DNA of 14,294 bases from NCBI GenBank assembly GCA_964353875.1, contig CAYGXU010000088.1, forward strand, positions 1 through 14,294. The letters are read 5' to 3'. Source of the DNA: MGNI01 sp964353875. Its GTDB lineage: Bacteria; Chloroflexota; Anaerolineae; Anaerolineales; E44-bin32. The notes beneath the pieces were generated by a model. That model made no database searches. It was not told the origin of the DNA and saw nothing but the letters and a program-made list of their open reading frames with translations. Positions 7,289 through 14,294 of this stretch are shown in pieces. The position numbers and the translations under genes are program-made. The first letter of the stretch is position 1, and each line of letters starts with the position of its first letter.

Positions 7289-9493
7289 ATGCAAAAAATC
7301 CCTTTGAGGCCGATCTGGCCCGCTCTGATCACCCTCGGACTGACCTCCACCATCGCTCAATTGACCCTCATGCGAGAGATGGTGGCCATCTTCTACGGCA
7401 ATGAATTGCTTTATGGATTGATCCTCAGCGTTTGGTTGGCGTGGGTTGCGGTTGGCTCATGGGGCTTGGCTCGTCTGGCCGCACAACAACGCTGGGGGAG
7501 AAAGACCTTCGCCTTGGGTCTGAGTATGTACGGCGTCATCCTGCCCGCCCAGATCGCCCTCCTACGGAACATCCGCACCGTCCTTGGTGTAACATCTGGT
7601 GCCTTTATCGAGTTTGGACCAATGTTATGGACCCTGATCCTCAGCCTGGCGCCGCTGTGCCTGCTAGGAGGTTTGCTGTTCACATTCGGGGCGCGTCTCA
7701 CACTTGAGGCAGGAGGATCGGGTGGCCAAGCGTATATCTGGGAAAGTATTGGTGCAGTGATCGGAGCAGGCCTGTTCAGCTTCGTACTTATCCGCCTGAC
7801 CGATCCCTTCCAAACTGCCCTGCTCCTCACCGCCCTAAGCCTGGCTATCTCGGCCTGGTTCCTTTTACCTGCTCGTCGCCCGTTCGCGATCGCTCTCGCG
7901 CTTCTCTTTGCCCTGACCCTGATGGCTGCTCTTTCCGGGGGGCGAGCCCTCCATAAGACGACCTTGAGCCAGCAATGGGATGATCTCGTCTTCGCCGCCG
8001 ATTCCCCCTACGGCCGTCTGATCATCCAGGCCCACGATGGGCAACGGGTCTTCTTCGTAAACGGATTGCTGACTTTTGAAACCCAGGGAACCTTCCCCGA
8101 GGAGGTCGTTCATCCACCGCTCCTGATGCATCCCGATCCGCGAAATGTGCTCCTGGTCGGAGGAGGCGTCGCCGGCGACCTGCGCCAGATCTTGAAACAC
8201 CCCATTGAGAGTTTGACCTATGTGGAAATCGATCCGCTCTTGATTGAAGCTGCTCGGACTTACCTTCCTGCGGAGGAGGCCGCCATCTTACAGGACCCGC
8301 GCCTGACCTTGATCCTTTCCGATGGTCGCTTGTTCGTCAAAGAACTGCGCCATCCCGTGCAAGGCGAACGGCTCTCATTCGATGTGATCATGCTCGACCT
8401 GCCCGAACCCTCCACCGGCGCCCTCAATCGCTTCTACACGCGTGAATTCTTTCTCGAAATCCGAGAGTTGCTCCGCCCAGGAGGGATCTTTTCTCTTGGA
8501 CTTCCCTCCGCCGAGAACTACTGGAGCCCAGAACTGGCACGGCGGAACGGGAGTGTCTTCCAAACCTTACAGGCGGTCTTCCCTCATGTGCTCGTGCTGC
8601 CAGGAGAACACAACTTCTTCCTCGCCTCCTCTTACCCTCTCGAGCCGGACGCCGCACTTCTCGCCAGGCGGTTGGCCGAGCGAGGCATTGAGACGGCTTT
8701 CGTAACCCCTGCTTATCTCGAATATCTGTTCACGACCGATCGCTTTGCAGCCGTGCGGGAGGATTTGGAAGGCACCAGCGGCGTGAAGCTGAATCAAGAC
8801 CTGATCCCCATCTGCTACTATTACGACCTGACTCTCTGGCTCTCGCGCTTTTATCCGGGCCTGCGGGGCCTTTTCGAGAACGCCAGCCTGATTAACCTGG
8901 GCTGGGTCACTCTGCCTTTGGTTTTGGTGACAATCTTGGGGCGCTGGCAACGCAAATCTTCTCTTCTCATCGCCGTTGCCGGGATAGGTTTAGTCCAAAT
9001 GAGCCTGGAGGTGGTCCTATTGCTCGGCTTCCAGGTGTTGCATGGCTCTCTTTTCAACGAGGTGACCCTGATCGTGGCTGCCTTCATGGCGGGTTTGGCT
9101 TTGGGAAGCGCCTGGATGAACCACTGGTTACATCACAATCCCCTGATTAGTAAAAAGCGTAAACTTATGTTTATCACCATCCTCATGGCATTGGTTCTTT
9201 ATTGCGGTCTCCTGCCTGTAGTCCTCAAGCTTTCACTCCCTGCCCCCATGGTCCTCTTCCCGCTGGTTACTGTGCTGGCAGGCGGGCTGGGCGGATCGGC
9301 TTTCCCTCTTGCGGTGGCCTTCGCTCAGGAGCAGACAGGGGCAACGGTGGGTAGGCTTTACGGGGCGGATCTAATCGGCGGATGTCTGGGAGCATCCTTG
9401 AGCGCCGTGTTCTTAGTGCCACTATTGGGCATACCCCAAACCTGCACCGCCCTGGCCCTGATTGGCATCGCATGCATGCTGGTGATGATTTGA
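7289..9493 (+). CDS. Membrane-embedded spermidine-synthase-like protein (atypical aminopropyltransferase domain)
   Basis: This 734-residue protein has about seven hydrophobic segments (12-215), a soluble Rossmann methyltransferase-like domain of the spermidine/spermine synthase family (about 230-480), and six or seven more membrane segments (535-734). The soluble domain shows VLLVGGGVAGDLRQILKHP (287-305), YVEIDP (311-316), LSDGRLFV and FDVIMLDLPEP (364-374). In true spermidine synthases the loop is GGGDGG and the aspartate holds the aminopropyl donor; here it is V294. The usual DP after the catalytic aspartate (D370) is EP. It may therefore use SAM or another substrate. Such fused membrane proteins are widespread but uncharacterised. 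The ATG at 7289 has AGGA six bases upstream and is preferred to 7262. The stop overlaps the next start by one base. Confidence 0.85.
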   Translation: MQKIPLRPIWPALITLGLTSTIAQLTLMREMVAIFYGNELLYGLILSVWLAWVAVGSWGLARLAAQQRWGRKTFALGLSMYGVILPAQIALLRNIRTVLGVTSGAFIEFGPMLWTLILSLAPLCLLGGLLFTFGARLTLEAGGSGGQAYIWESIGAVIGAGLFSFVLIRLTDPFQTALLLTALSLAISAWFLLPARRPFAIALALLFALTLMAALSGGRALHKTTLSQQWDDLVFAADSPYGRLIIQAHDGQRVFFVNGLLTFETQGTFPEEVVHPPLLMHPDPRNVLLVGGGVAGDLRQILKHPIESLTYVEIDPLLIEAARTYLPAEEAAILQDPRLTLILSDGRLFVKELRHPVQGERLSFDVIMLDLPEPSTGALNRFYTREFFLEIRELLRPGGIFSLGLPSAENYWSPELARRNGSVFQTLQAVFPHVLVLPGEHNFFLASSYPLEPDAALLARRLAERGIETAFVTPAYLEYLFTTDRFAAVREDLEGTSGVKLNQDLIPICYYYDLTLWLSRFYPGLRGLFENASLINLGWVTLPLVLVTILGRWQRKSSLLIAVAGIGLVQMSLEVVLLLGFQVLHGSLFNEVTLIVAAFMAGLALGSAWMNHWLHHNPLISKKRKLMFITILMALVLYCGLLPVVLKLSLPAPMVLFPLVTVLAGGLGGSAFPLAVAFAQEQTGATVGRLYGADLIGGCLGASLSAVFLVPLLGIPQTCTALALIGIACMLVMI

Positions 9494-10518
9494 TGGTGAC
9501 AGCACCTCCTCAACTGCGAGAAGCGCGATTACAGGAGCCTTGCGATGGGAAAGTCCGTTGCCTGACCTGTGAACGACATTGCCTTTTGGTGGAGGGGGGC
9601 ATAGGCTGGTGCCGCACGCGGATTCATCGGCAAGGCACCCTCTATACCTTAATCTACGGCAGCATCTCCTCACTTTCCGCCAACCCGATCGAGAAGAAGC
9701 CCTTCTACCATTTCTACCCGGGCACTCGTGCCTTGACGGCAGGCAGTTGGAGCTGCAATTTCGGCTGTCCTTGGTGCCAGAATTGGGACATCAGCAAGAA
9801 ATCACCCCCGCGACAGGGCCGATTCATATCCGCGGCGCAATTAGTCCAAGAGGCAGCTCGCTTGGGTTGCCAGGGCACTTCCATCAGTTTCAACGAACCC
9901 ACACTCTCCCTCGAATGGTCTCTGGACGTCTTCCCCCTGGCGAGGGAGCGTGGGCTATACAACACCTTCGTCACCAACGGATATATGACCGCACAAACCC
10001 TCGATCTGCTTGCCACGGCCGGTTTAGATGCCATAAACGTGGATATCAAGGGCAGCGCAACCGCGGTCAGGGAATATTGCAAAGGGATCGATGTCGAGCG
10101 GGTGTGGGCACGCTGCCTGCAAGCACGCCAGCTTGGCATGCACCTGGAGATCACCACCCTGGTCATCCCGGGGGTGAACAGCGACGAAGACAGCTTGCGA
10201 GGGATCGCCGAAAGGATTTACGGTGAGTTGGGAGCGGAGATCCCCTGGCATGTGAGCGGTTATTTCCCTGCCTATCAATTTCAAACGCCACCCACACCGC
10301 TTACAACCTTGGAGTTCGCTCGAAACATGGGACGACAAGCTGGTCTGGATTTCGTCTACATCGGTAACGTCCCTGGCCATCCCTACGACAACACCTATTG
10401 CCCCAATTGTGACGAAACGCTCATTGTGCGATACGGCTTTGATATCTTGCAATATCAGTTGGTTGACGGTCGCTGTCCCCGCTGTGGAAAGTCCATCCCT
10501 GGCGTAGGATGGAGATAA
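9493..10518 (+). CDS. amrS: Second AmmeMemoRadiSam-type radical SAM enzyme, no signal peptide
   Basis: This 341-residue protein is a paralogue of the product at 4310-5611 without the Tat-type N-terminus, and has the usual length of the family. It shows the N-terminal cysteine set C23, C26, C30, C40, the NPIEKKPFYHFYPG motif (64-77), the cluster motif C88-N-F-G-C92-P-W-C95, and the C-terminal zinc-type cysteines C303, C306, C328 and C331 around IGNVPGHPYDNTYCPNC. Its start overlaps the upstream stop (TGATG at 9491-9495), so it is coupled to the spermidine-synthase-like gene; an upstream in-frame start at 9382 or 9472 would overlap that gene further and adds no family sequence. Divergence from the first copy (for example ISFNEPTLSLEW in place of YTYSEPNIFYEY) suggests another substrate, perhaps linked to the neighbouring membrane protein. 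No terminator hairpin is evident after the stop. Confidence 0.9.
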   Translation: MVTAPPQLREARLQEPCDGKVRCLTCERHCLLVEGGIGWCRTRIHRQGTLYTLIYGSISSLSANPIEKKPFYHFYPGTRALTAGSWSCNFGCPWCQNWDISKKSPPRQGRFISAAQLVQEAARLGCQGTSISFNEPTLSLEWSLDVFPLARERGLYNTFVTNGYMTAQTLDLLATAGLDAINVDIKGSATAVREYCKGIDVERVWARCLQARQLGMHLEITTLVIPGVNSDEDSLRGIAERIYGELGAEIPWHVSGYFPAYQFQTPPTPLTTLEFARNMGRQAGLDFVYIGNVPGHPYDNTYCPNCDETLIVRYGFDILQYQLVDGRCPRCGKSIPGVGWR

Positions 10519-10595
10519 AGAAGACCTCCCTATTTCGTGATTGCCATCCTAACGGCTCCTGCAAAGAGTCCTTCGGTCTTCCCTTCGACAGTGGA

Positions 10596-10623
10596 TTGCG
10601 CATTTTTTCCCCATGATTACAAT
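10596..10623 (+). promoter_or_regulatory. Candidate promoter for the EEP-family gene
   Basis: TTGCGC (10596-10601) and TACAAT (10618-10623) are spaced by 16 bp in the 163-bp gap before the next gene. The predicted start is about 50 nt upstream of its ATG, which has AAGGAAG (10671-10677) as ribosome binding site. This would make the EEP gene a separate transcription unit from the amr operon. Confidence 0.4.
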
Positions 10624-10681
10624 GCCCCTTGTTCTGGCTCTGAAAAAAACATCACCAATACCTAAATATTAAGGAAGCCCA

Positions 10682-11728
10682 ATGTCCTCCGAGCCTGGTT
10701 CCAGAACCGACAGACCCTTCCTTCAGCGCCTGTGCATCGCCGGGATGAACCTGCTCATCCCGCTCCACACCGCCCTGCTCGCCGCCTATCTCATCGCCCG
10801 TGAGCTATCCCAGGGGAAGCTCTGGTTCGTGCGCATGATGAGCTACGGCCTTCCGTGGCTCTTCTCGCCATTGATCCTCTTCCTCCCCTCTGCCATCCTG
10901 CGCCGATCCCGCCTTCTCATCACCCTCACCACCCTGTCCGCCGCCTGCTTTATTGCGGTCTATGGGGAGCTTTACTTGCCAGGTCTGCCCGTCCAAGTCA
11001 ACGCGCCATCCATGCGCGTGATGACCTACAACGTCCTCTTCAACAACCAGTATGCTGATCAAGCGGCAACGGTGATCGAAGCTCACGATCCAGACATCCT
11101 CGGCCTGCATGAGCTCGAACCTGCCATGGCCGCAGCGCTGGAGGGGCGCTTCCAAGAGCGCTACCCCTACCGCGAAATCAATCCAGGGGTGGGTCTCTTC
11201 AGCCGTTATCCGATCCTGCAAAGCGAGGTTTTATATTTCGGCCAGAACGACGAACGCCTTGGCATCTGGGGGCAGCAGCTCCTCCTGGAGGTCAATGGGC
11301 AGCGGATGAACGTCTTCAACGTTCATCCGCGTGTCCCCTACATGGAAGGCGTCCATCCCTTCGGTTTGCCGCTGGGCCTTCCCACTGGCTTCATAACCCT
11401 GGGCTTCGAACAAGATGTGGAAGACCTGCTCCGGGGCATGGACCTTGCGATTGGACCAACGCTGGTCATCGGCGACCTCAATTTCACCGATCTGGAAGGG
11501 GAATACGCTCAGTTGACCCTGCGCCTGCAGGATGCCCATCGCCGCTGCGGCTGGGGGATGGGATTCACCTTCAGCCGCTTCCCGGGGCTCAAGCTTGCTT
11601 TATGGCGCATCGATTACATCCTCTATTCCTCCGAGTTCGTCTGCCTGAAAGCCACCACAGGAGACTTCGGCGGCTCGGACCATCGCCCCGTCATCGCCGA
11701 GCTTGCCTGGCGCGTGGATCGGAAATAA
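10682..11728 (+). CDS. Membrane-anchored endonuclease/exonuclease/phosphatase-family protein
   Basis: Three hydrophobic segments (about 20-40, 55-72, 78-97) precede a complete EEP-fold domain (about 112-345). The metal-dependent phosphodiesterase residues are all present: N117 in MTYNVLF, E144 in LGLHELE, GVGLFSRYPI (169-178), H215 in NVHPR, D265 and N267 in IGDLNFT, D311 in RIDYILY, and D333-H334 in GSDHRPV. The fold covers exonuclease III, DNase I, sphingomyelinases and inositol phosphatases. A membrane anchor with the domain probably on the outer face suggests a phospholipid or extracellular nucleic-acid substrate; this is inference. The start follows AAGGAAG by four bases. The family is clear, the substrate is not. 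Confidence 0.88.
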   Translation: MSSEPGSRTDRPFLQRLCIAGMNLLIPLHTALLAAYLIARELSQGKLWFVRMMSYGLPWLFSPLILFLPSAILRRSRLLITLTTLSAACFIAVYGELYLPGLPVQVNAPSMRVMTYNVLFNNQYADQAATVIEAHDPDILGLHELEPAMAAALEGRFQERYPYREINPGVGLFSRYPILQSEVLYFGQNDERLGIWGQQLLLEVNGQRMNVFNVHPRVPYMEGVHPFGLPLGLPTGFITLGFEQDVEDLLRGMDLAIGPTLVIGDLNFTDLEGEYAQLTLRLQDAHRRCGWGMGFTFSRFPGLKLALWRIDYILYSSEFVCLKATTGDFGGSDHRPVIAELAWRVDRK

Positions 11729-11893
11729 CCTATCCCTCCAGATCCTGTCCTTCATTTTCAAAGGTTTCCCTCCACTCCGATACTGTCCTTCCACCCATGA
11801 GCTCAACTTATTCCATGTTCGCGAGGCCCTCATCTCTCCCTCCATTGGCCCGATCAGATGAATATTCACCCTTCTGCTCCAGCTCACCCCACC

Positions 11894-11922
11894 TTGTGCG
11901 CGTCTTGCCCCCGACCTATAAT
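11894..11922 (+). promoter_or_regulatory. Promoter for the VCBS-like / DUF3160 gene pair
   Basis: TTGTGC (11894-11899) and a perfect TATAAT (11917-11922) are separated by 17 bp. The predicted start is near 11929, some 19 nt before the ATG at 11948, with AAGGA (11935-11939) in between. It also argues against a start at 11858, which would lie upstream of the promoter. The rest of the 219-bp gap after the EEP gene holds only an imperfect direct repeat (11733-11754 and 11767-11793). Confidence 0.55.
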
Positions 11923-11947
11923 CCAGGCCCTACCAAGGATTGTTCGG

Positions 11948-12679
11948 ATGAACCCATCCAAAACCCAATCTCGAATGCTGCTCTGCATCAGCATTCTATC
12001 CCTTTCCCTCGTCGCTCCTTCTCACCTGCAAATACTCACCCGGAGCGGAGAGGGTCTGGTCGAATTTACCTCCACTCCCTCAACTTGGGTTGCATCTAAC
12101 CCGGCTTCCGGCGATCTCGATCAGATCGGTCAACCTGAACAGCTACGCATGAATCACCATAGGGCGGAGATATGGAGCCAGGACGCCATGCTGTGGACTT
12201 CCCCTGCCGATTGGCACATCACCCAGGCCAGGATCACCGATCTCAACCATGACCACATCCCAGAAGTGACCCTGCTCATCTGGCGTCCGTTTAAACCCTG
12301 GCCGATCGACGCTTACCTTCCCCACCCTGGTCGAATTCAAGGCTTCCACAACCAGTACAACCGTTCATGCCACTTGATCCTGATCGGCTGGCATCGAGGG
12401 GCTTACCGCGAACTCTGGGCCGGATCGGCCCTGGCAGATCCCATCCTGGATTTCACCGCGGCCGATCTCGACCAGGATGGTCGGCAGGAACTGGTGACCC
12501 TGGAGAGCCAATACGACACCCTCGCTCCCGTCGCACACGCCATCGCCCTCTGGGAGTGGAATGGCTTCGGCTTTTCCTTGCGCTCACGTGGACCGCAAGG
12601 CCGCTTTCATACGATCACCGCCATCAAAACATTCGACGGGCAGGAACTCCTGCTCGTCCAAGGTAACCTGAGGAGGTAA
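11948..12679 (+). CDS. Secreted protein with VCBS/FG-GAP-like calcium-loop repeats
   Basis: This 243-residue protein has a basic start and hydrophobic stretch (MLLCISILSLSLVA, 10-23), consistent with a secretion signal. Two acidic loops recur: DLNHDHIPEVTLLIW (98-112) and ADLDQDGRQELVTLE (172-186). These match the Asp-x-Asp-x-Asp-Gly calcium loops in FG-GAP/VCBS beta-propeller repeats, each followed by a beta strand. Aromatic turns such as LWEWNGFGF (201-209) also fit a propeller blade. It probably acts as an extracellular binding or structural protein; no catalytic motif is visible. It lies 3 bp before the DUF3160 gene, whose ribosome binding site is inside its last codons, so the two are co-expressed. 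Start chosen from promoter position and AAGGA eight bases upstream. Confidence 0.7.
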   Translation: MNPSKTQSRMLLCISILSLSLVAPSHLQILTRSGEGLVEFTSTPSTWVASNPASGDLDQIGQPEQLRMNHHRAEIWSQDAMLWTSPADWHITQARITDLNHDHIPEVTLLIWRPFKPWPIDAYLPHPGRIQGFHNQYNRSCHLILIGWHRGAYRELWAGSALADPILDFTAADLDQDGRQELVTLESQYDTLAPVAHAIALWEWNGFGFSLRSRGPQGRFHTITAIKTFDGQELLLVQGNLRR

Positions 12680-12682
12680 CCC

Positions 12683-14294
12683 ATGTCGAAATCGATACGC
12701 ATCCTGCTTCCGGTGTTATTACTTTTATCGCTCACACTGTCGTGCAATCTTTTCAAAACCGTCCTTGAAACGGAAACGCCCACAGAGATCCCGACCCTCG
12801 AAGTCCCGACCGTCGCGGTGGGACCTACCCAACCGGTTCCAACCCCGCCAGCGAATGCCTATGCCCCAACTTTTGCCAGTTATCATAAGGCCTCGATCCG
12901 CCTGCCTTCTAGTTTCGAGGGATATGCTCTTCCCCTTGATCTCTCTGATATTGAGAATCTGGCCGCCTTCGAGTTCTCCAACGGGCAGAAGGAGCTCCTG
13001 AGCCAAAACGGCTTTGTCGTAGCCCCGCCTATCCCCGGAGAATATCGCGAGTTTTACCAGATCTACGAGAGTTGGCGATACTCGGAGCAGCCGGTCTTCG
13101 TCACCACCGACAGCGTGCTGCATGTCTATCACCTGCTCTTCGACAAGCTACTGCGTGACTTGGAAACCAAGCGTTTCCTGGCTGACCTCGAGGCGCTCAC
13201 CCGCACCATGGTCGAGACCAGCCAGGAACAATTCACCAGCCTGCAGGGTTCGCCTCTGGCCGAACCCGCCCGTCGCAACCTGGCTTTCTTCGTCGTGGCG
13301 GCGCGCCTATTGGAACTCGACCTCGACACACCTCCTGAAGTGAGCGACCTGGTCGAAGCTGAATTCGCTCTGCTCGAAGCTCATGCCGGACCAGAGATCT
13401 CGCCCATTTGGGATCGAGAAGACCTGCCCGGCGACAAAAAATTGATCGAGGACTACACCCAATACATTCCGCGCGGGCACTACACTCGCAGCGATGAGCT
13501 TAAACGCTACTTCAAAAGTATGATGTGGTACGGACGCCTGACCTGCCGACTGCGCGATCCCTTCGAGACTCAACGCGCCTTGCTCATTACGCAAGCACTA
13601 CGAAACGCCAGCGCACCCGACGGCACCCCGGCTCTTACCCTCTGGCAACACATCTACGAACCAACCACCTTCCTGGTGGGAAAGGCGGATGACCTCTCCT
13701 ACTTCGAGTACGGCGCTCTGTCCGATTCGGTTTTCGGCGCTGATCCCTCCCTGGAGGCTTTCGCCAATCCCGATGACCTGGCGGCATTTCAAGAAGCCGC
13801 TCGCCAATTGCCGCCTCCCAGGGTCAACTCCATGTGGGTCTGGATCACGGAGGATCGCGATGAGGCTACCCAGGGATACCGCTTCATGGGCCAGCGTTTC
13901 ACCATCGACGCCTATGTCCTTGGCCAGATGATCTGGCGTTTCGTCGGAACTTTGGAAGAGCCTCGTGGGCTGCCGCGCGCCCTGGACTTTTTCGCCGCCC
14001 TGGGATCGGAGGAAGCTTTGAACTTACTCGATGAGATGGGGGAGACCGAATATGAGAATTTTGATTCTCAGATGGCGAAAGTGCGTGGCGAGTTGGCGGC
14101 GCTGGGCGAGGACACCTGGACGGAGAACGTCTATTGGGCCTGGCTCTACGCCTTACGTTCGGTGGTCGAAGTTAAGGATAGTCGCTTCCCCGAGTTTATG
14201 CGCACGACTGCCTGGACTCGCAAAGATCTTAACACCGCCTTGGGATCCTACACGGAGTTGAAGCACGACACTATCCTGTATGCCAAGCAGGTCA
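12683..14294 (+). CDS. DUF3160 lipoprotein (3' end outside window)
   Basis: The frame is open for 537 codons to the window edge. An N-terminal signal (MSKSIRILLPVLLLLSLTLS) ends at C21; the site is lipobox-like but not perfect, with T at -3. A Thr/Pro-rich linker runs to about residue 60. The rest matches the DUF3160 family of large secreted alpha-helical proteins: VFVTTDSVLHVYHLLFDKLL (about 137-156), FMGQRFTIDAYVLGQMI, and TELKHDTILYAKQ at the edge, the last being very typical. The function of the family is unknown. The start is set by a perfect AGGAGG (12671-12676) six bases upstream. It forms a unit with the preceding VCBS-like gene. Confidence 0.88.
   Translation, partial: MSKSIRILLPVLLLLSLTLSCNLFKTVLETETPTEIPTLEVPTVAVGPTQPVPTPPANAYAPTFASYHKASIRLPSSFEGYALPLDLSDIENLAAFEFSNGQKELLSQNGFVVAPPIPGEYREFYQIYESWRYSEQPVFVTTDSVLHVYHLLFDKLLRDLETKRFLADLEALTRTMVETSQEQFTSLQGSPLAEPARRNLAFFVVAARLLELDLDTPPEVSDLVEAEFALLEAHAGPEISPIWDREDLPGDKKLIEDYTQYIPRGHYTRSDELKRYFKSMMWYGRLTCRLRDPFETQRALLITQALRNASAPDGTPALTLWQHIYEPTTFLVGKADDLSYFEYGALSDSVFGADPSLEAFANPDDLAAFQEAARQLPPPRVNSMWVWITEDRDEATQGYRFMGQRFTIDAYVLGQMIWRFVGTLEEPRGLPRALDFFAALGSEEALNLLDEMGETEYENFDSQMAKVRGELAALGEDTWTENVYWAWLYALRSVVEVKDSRFPEFMRTTAWTRKDLNTALGSYTELKHDTILYAKQV

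Noticed and set aside
7411..7830. 139-codon antisense open frame inside the spermidine-synthase-like gene
   Set aside because: It is Arg/Pro-rich shadow sequence opposite a clear membrane protein; the same applies to other antisense frames at 6050-6352, 6303-6659, 8567-8950, 9714-10166 and 10805-11221.
9382..9492. Upstream in-frame start for the second amrS
   Set aside because: It overlaps the end of the previous gene by over 110 bp; TGATG coupling at 9491-9495 and family length favour 9493.
10520..10581. Inverted repeat GAAGACC / GGTCTTC after the second amrS
   Set aside because: The 7-bp arms are 48 bases apart with no following T tract, so a terminator cannot be supported.
11733..11793. 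Imperfect direct repeat around CTGTCCTTC after the EEP gene
   Set aside because: Only two copies with a 5-nt offset and no link to a known element; could be chance in a pyrimidine-rich spacer.
11858..11947. Upstream start for the VCBS-like gene
   Set aside because: It lies before a well-spaced TTGTGC/TATAAT promoter and would bury the signal peptide behind 30 extra residues.
1..14294. CRISPR array, tRNA, rRNA, riboswitch or integrase attachment site
   Set aside because: Looked for on both strands; no regular repeats, cloverleaf or conserved RNA motif could be recognised by eye.

Overview
The window reads as a bacterial contig with ordinary high-density gene layout, most likely from Chloroflexota (Anaerolineae-like). 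That assignment is an inference. It rests on system II cytochrome c biogenesis genes (ResB/CcsA), lipoproteins with Thr/Pro/Ser-rich linkers straight after the lipobox, a DUF3160 lipoprotein, and AmmeMemoRadiSam genes. No rRNA or marker gene is present to confirm it.

Layout. (1) 1-85: the last codons of a SpoIIE/RsbU-type PP2C phosphatase. (2) 345-1874, minus strand: an AT-richer, probably acquired toxin-antitoxin module. A HigB-like RelE-fold toxin is followed, with an 8-nt overlap, by a HigA antitoxin carrying an ImmA/IrrE metallopeptidase domain. The module has its own promoter and a palindromic operator at the transcription start. (3) 2009-10518, plus strand: one probable operon of six genes: resB, ccsA, Tat-signal amrS, an amrB-amrA fusion lipoprotein, a membrane-embedded spermidine-synthase-like protein, and a second amrS. 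resB is split by a 100-N scaffold gap flanked by an exact 55-bp duplication, which is an assembly artefact; collapsing it restores an intact 380-residue ResB. A short relic of a Y1 (IS200/RAYT-like) transposase lies between ccsA and the first amrS. (4) 10596-11728: a membrane-anchored endonuclease/exonuclease/phosphatase-family protein with its own candidate promoter. (5) 11894-14294: a promoter, a secreted VCBS/FG-GAP-like protein and a DUF3160 lipoprotein that runs off the window.

The most interesting part is the AmmeMemoRadiSam set at 4310-10518. The AmmeMemoRadiSam trio (AMMECR1-like A, Memo-like B, radical SAM S) is a recognised co-occurring set in bacteria and archaea, with no biochemical role known to me. 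Here A and B are fused and carry a lipoprotein signal, and one S copy carries a Tat-type signal. A second S copy without a signal is translationally coupled to a spermidine-synthase-like membrane protein that lacks the usual aspartate of the GGGDGG donor-binding loop. All of this sits directly behind cytochrome c assembly genes. The inference is a cell-envelope redox or protein-modification pathway whose chemistry is unknown.
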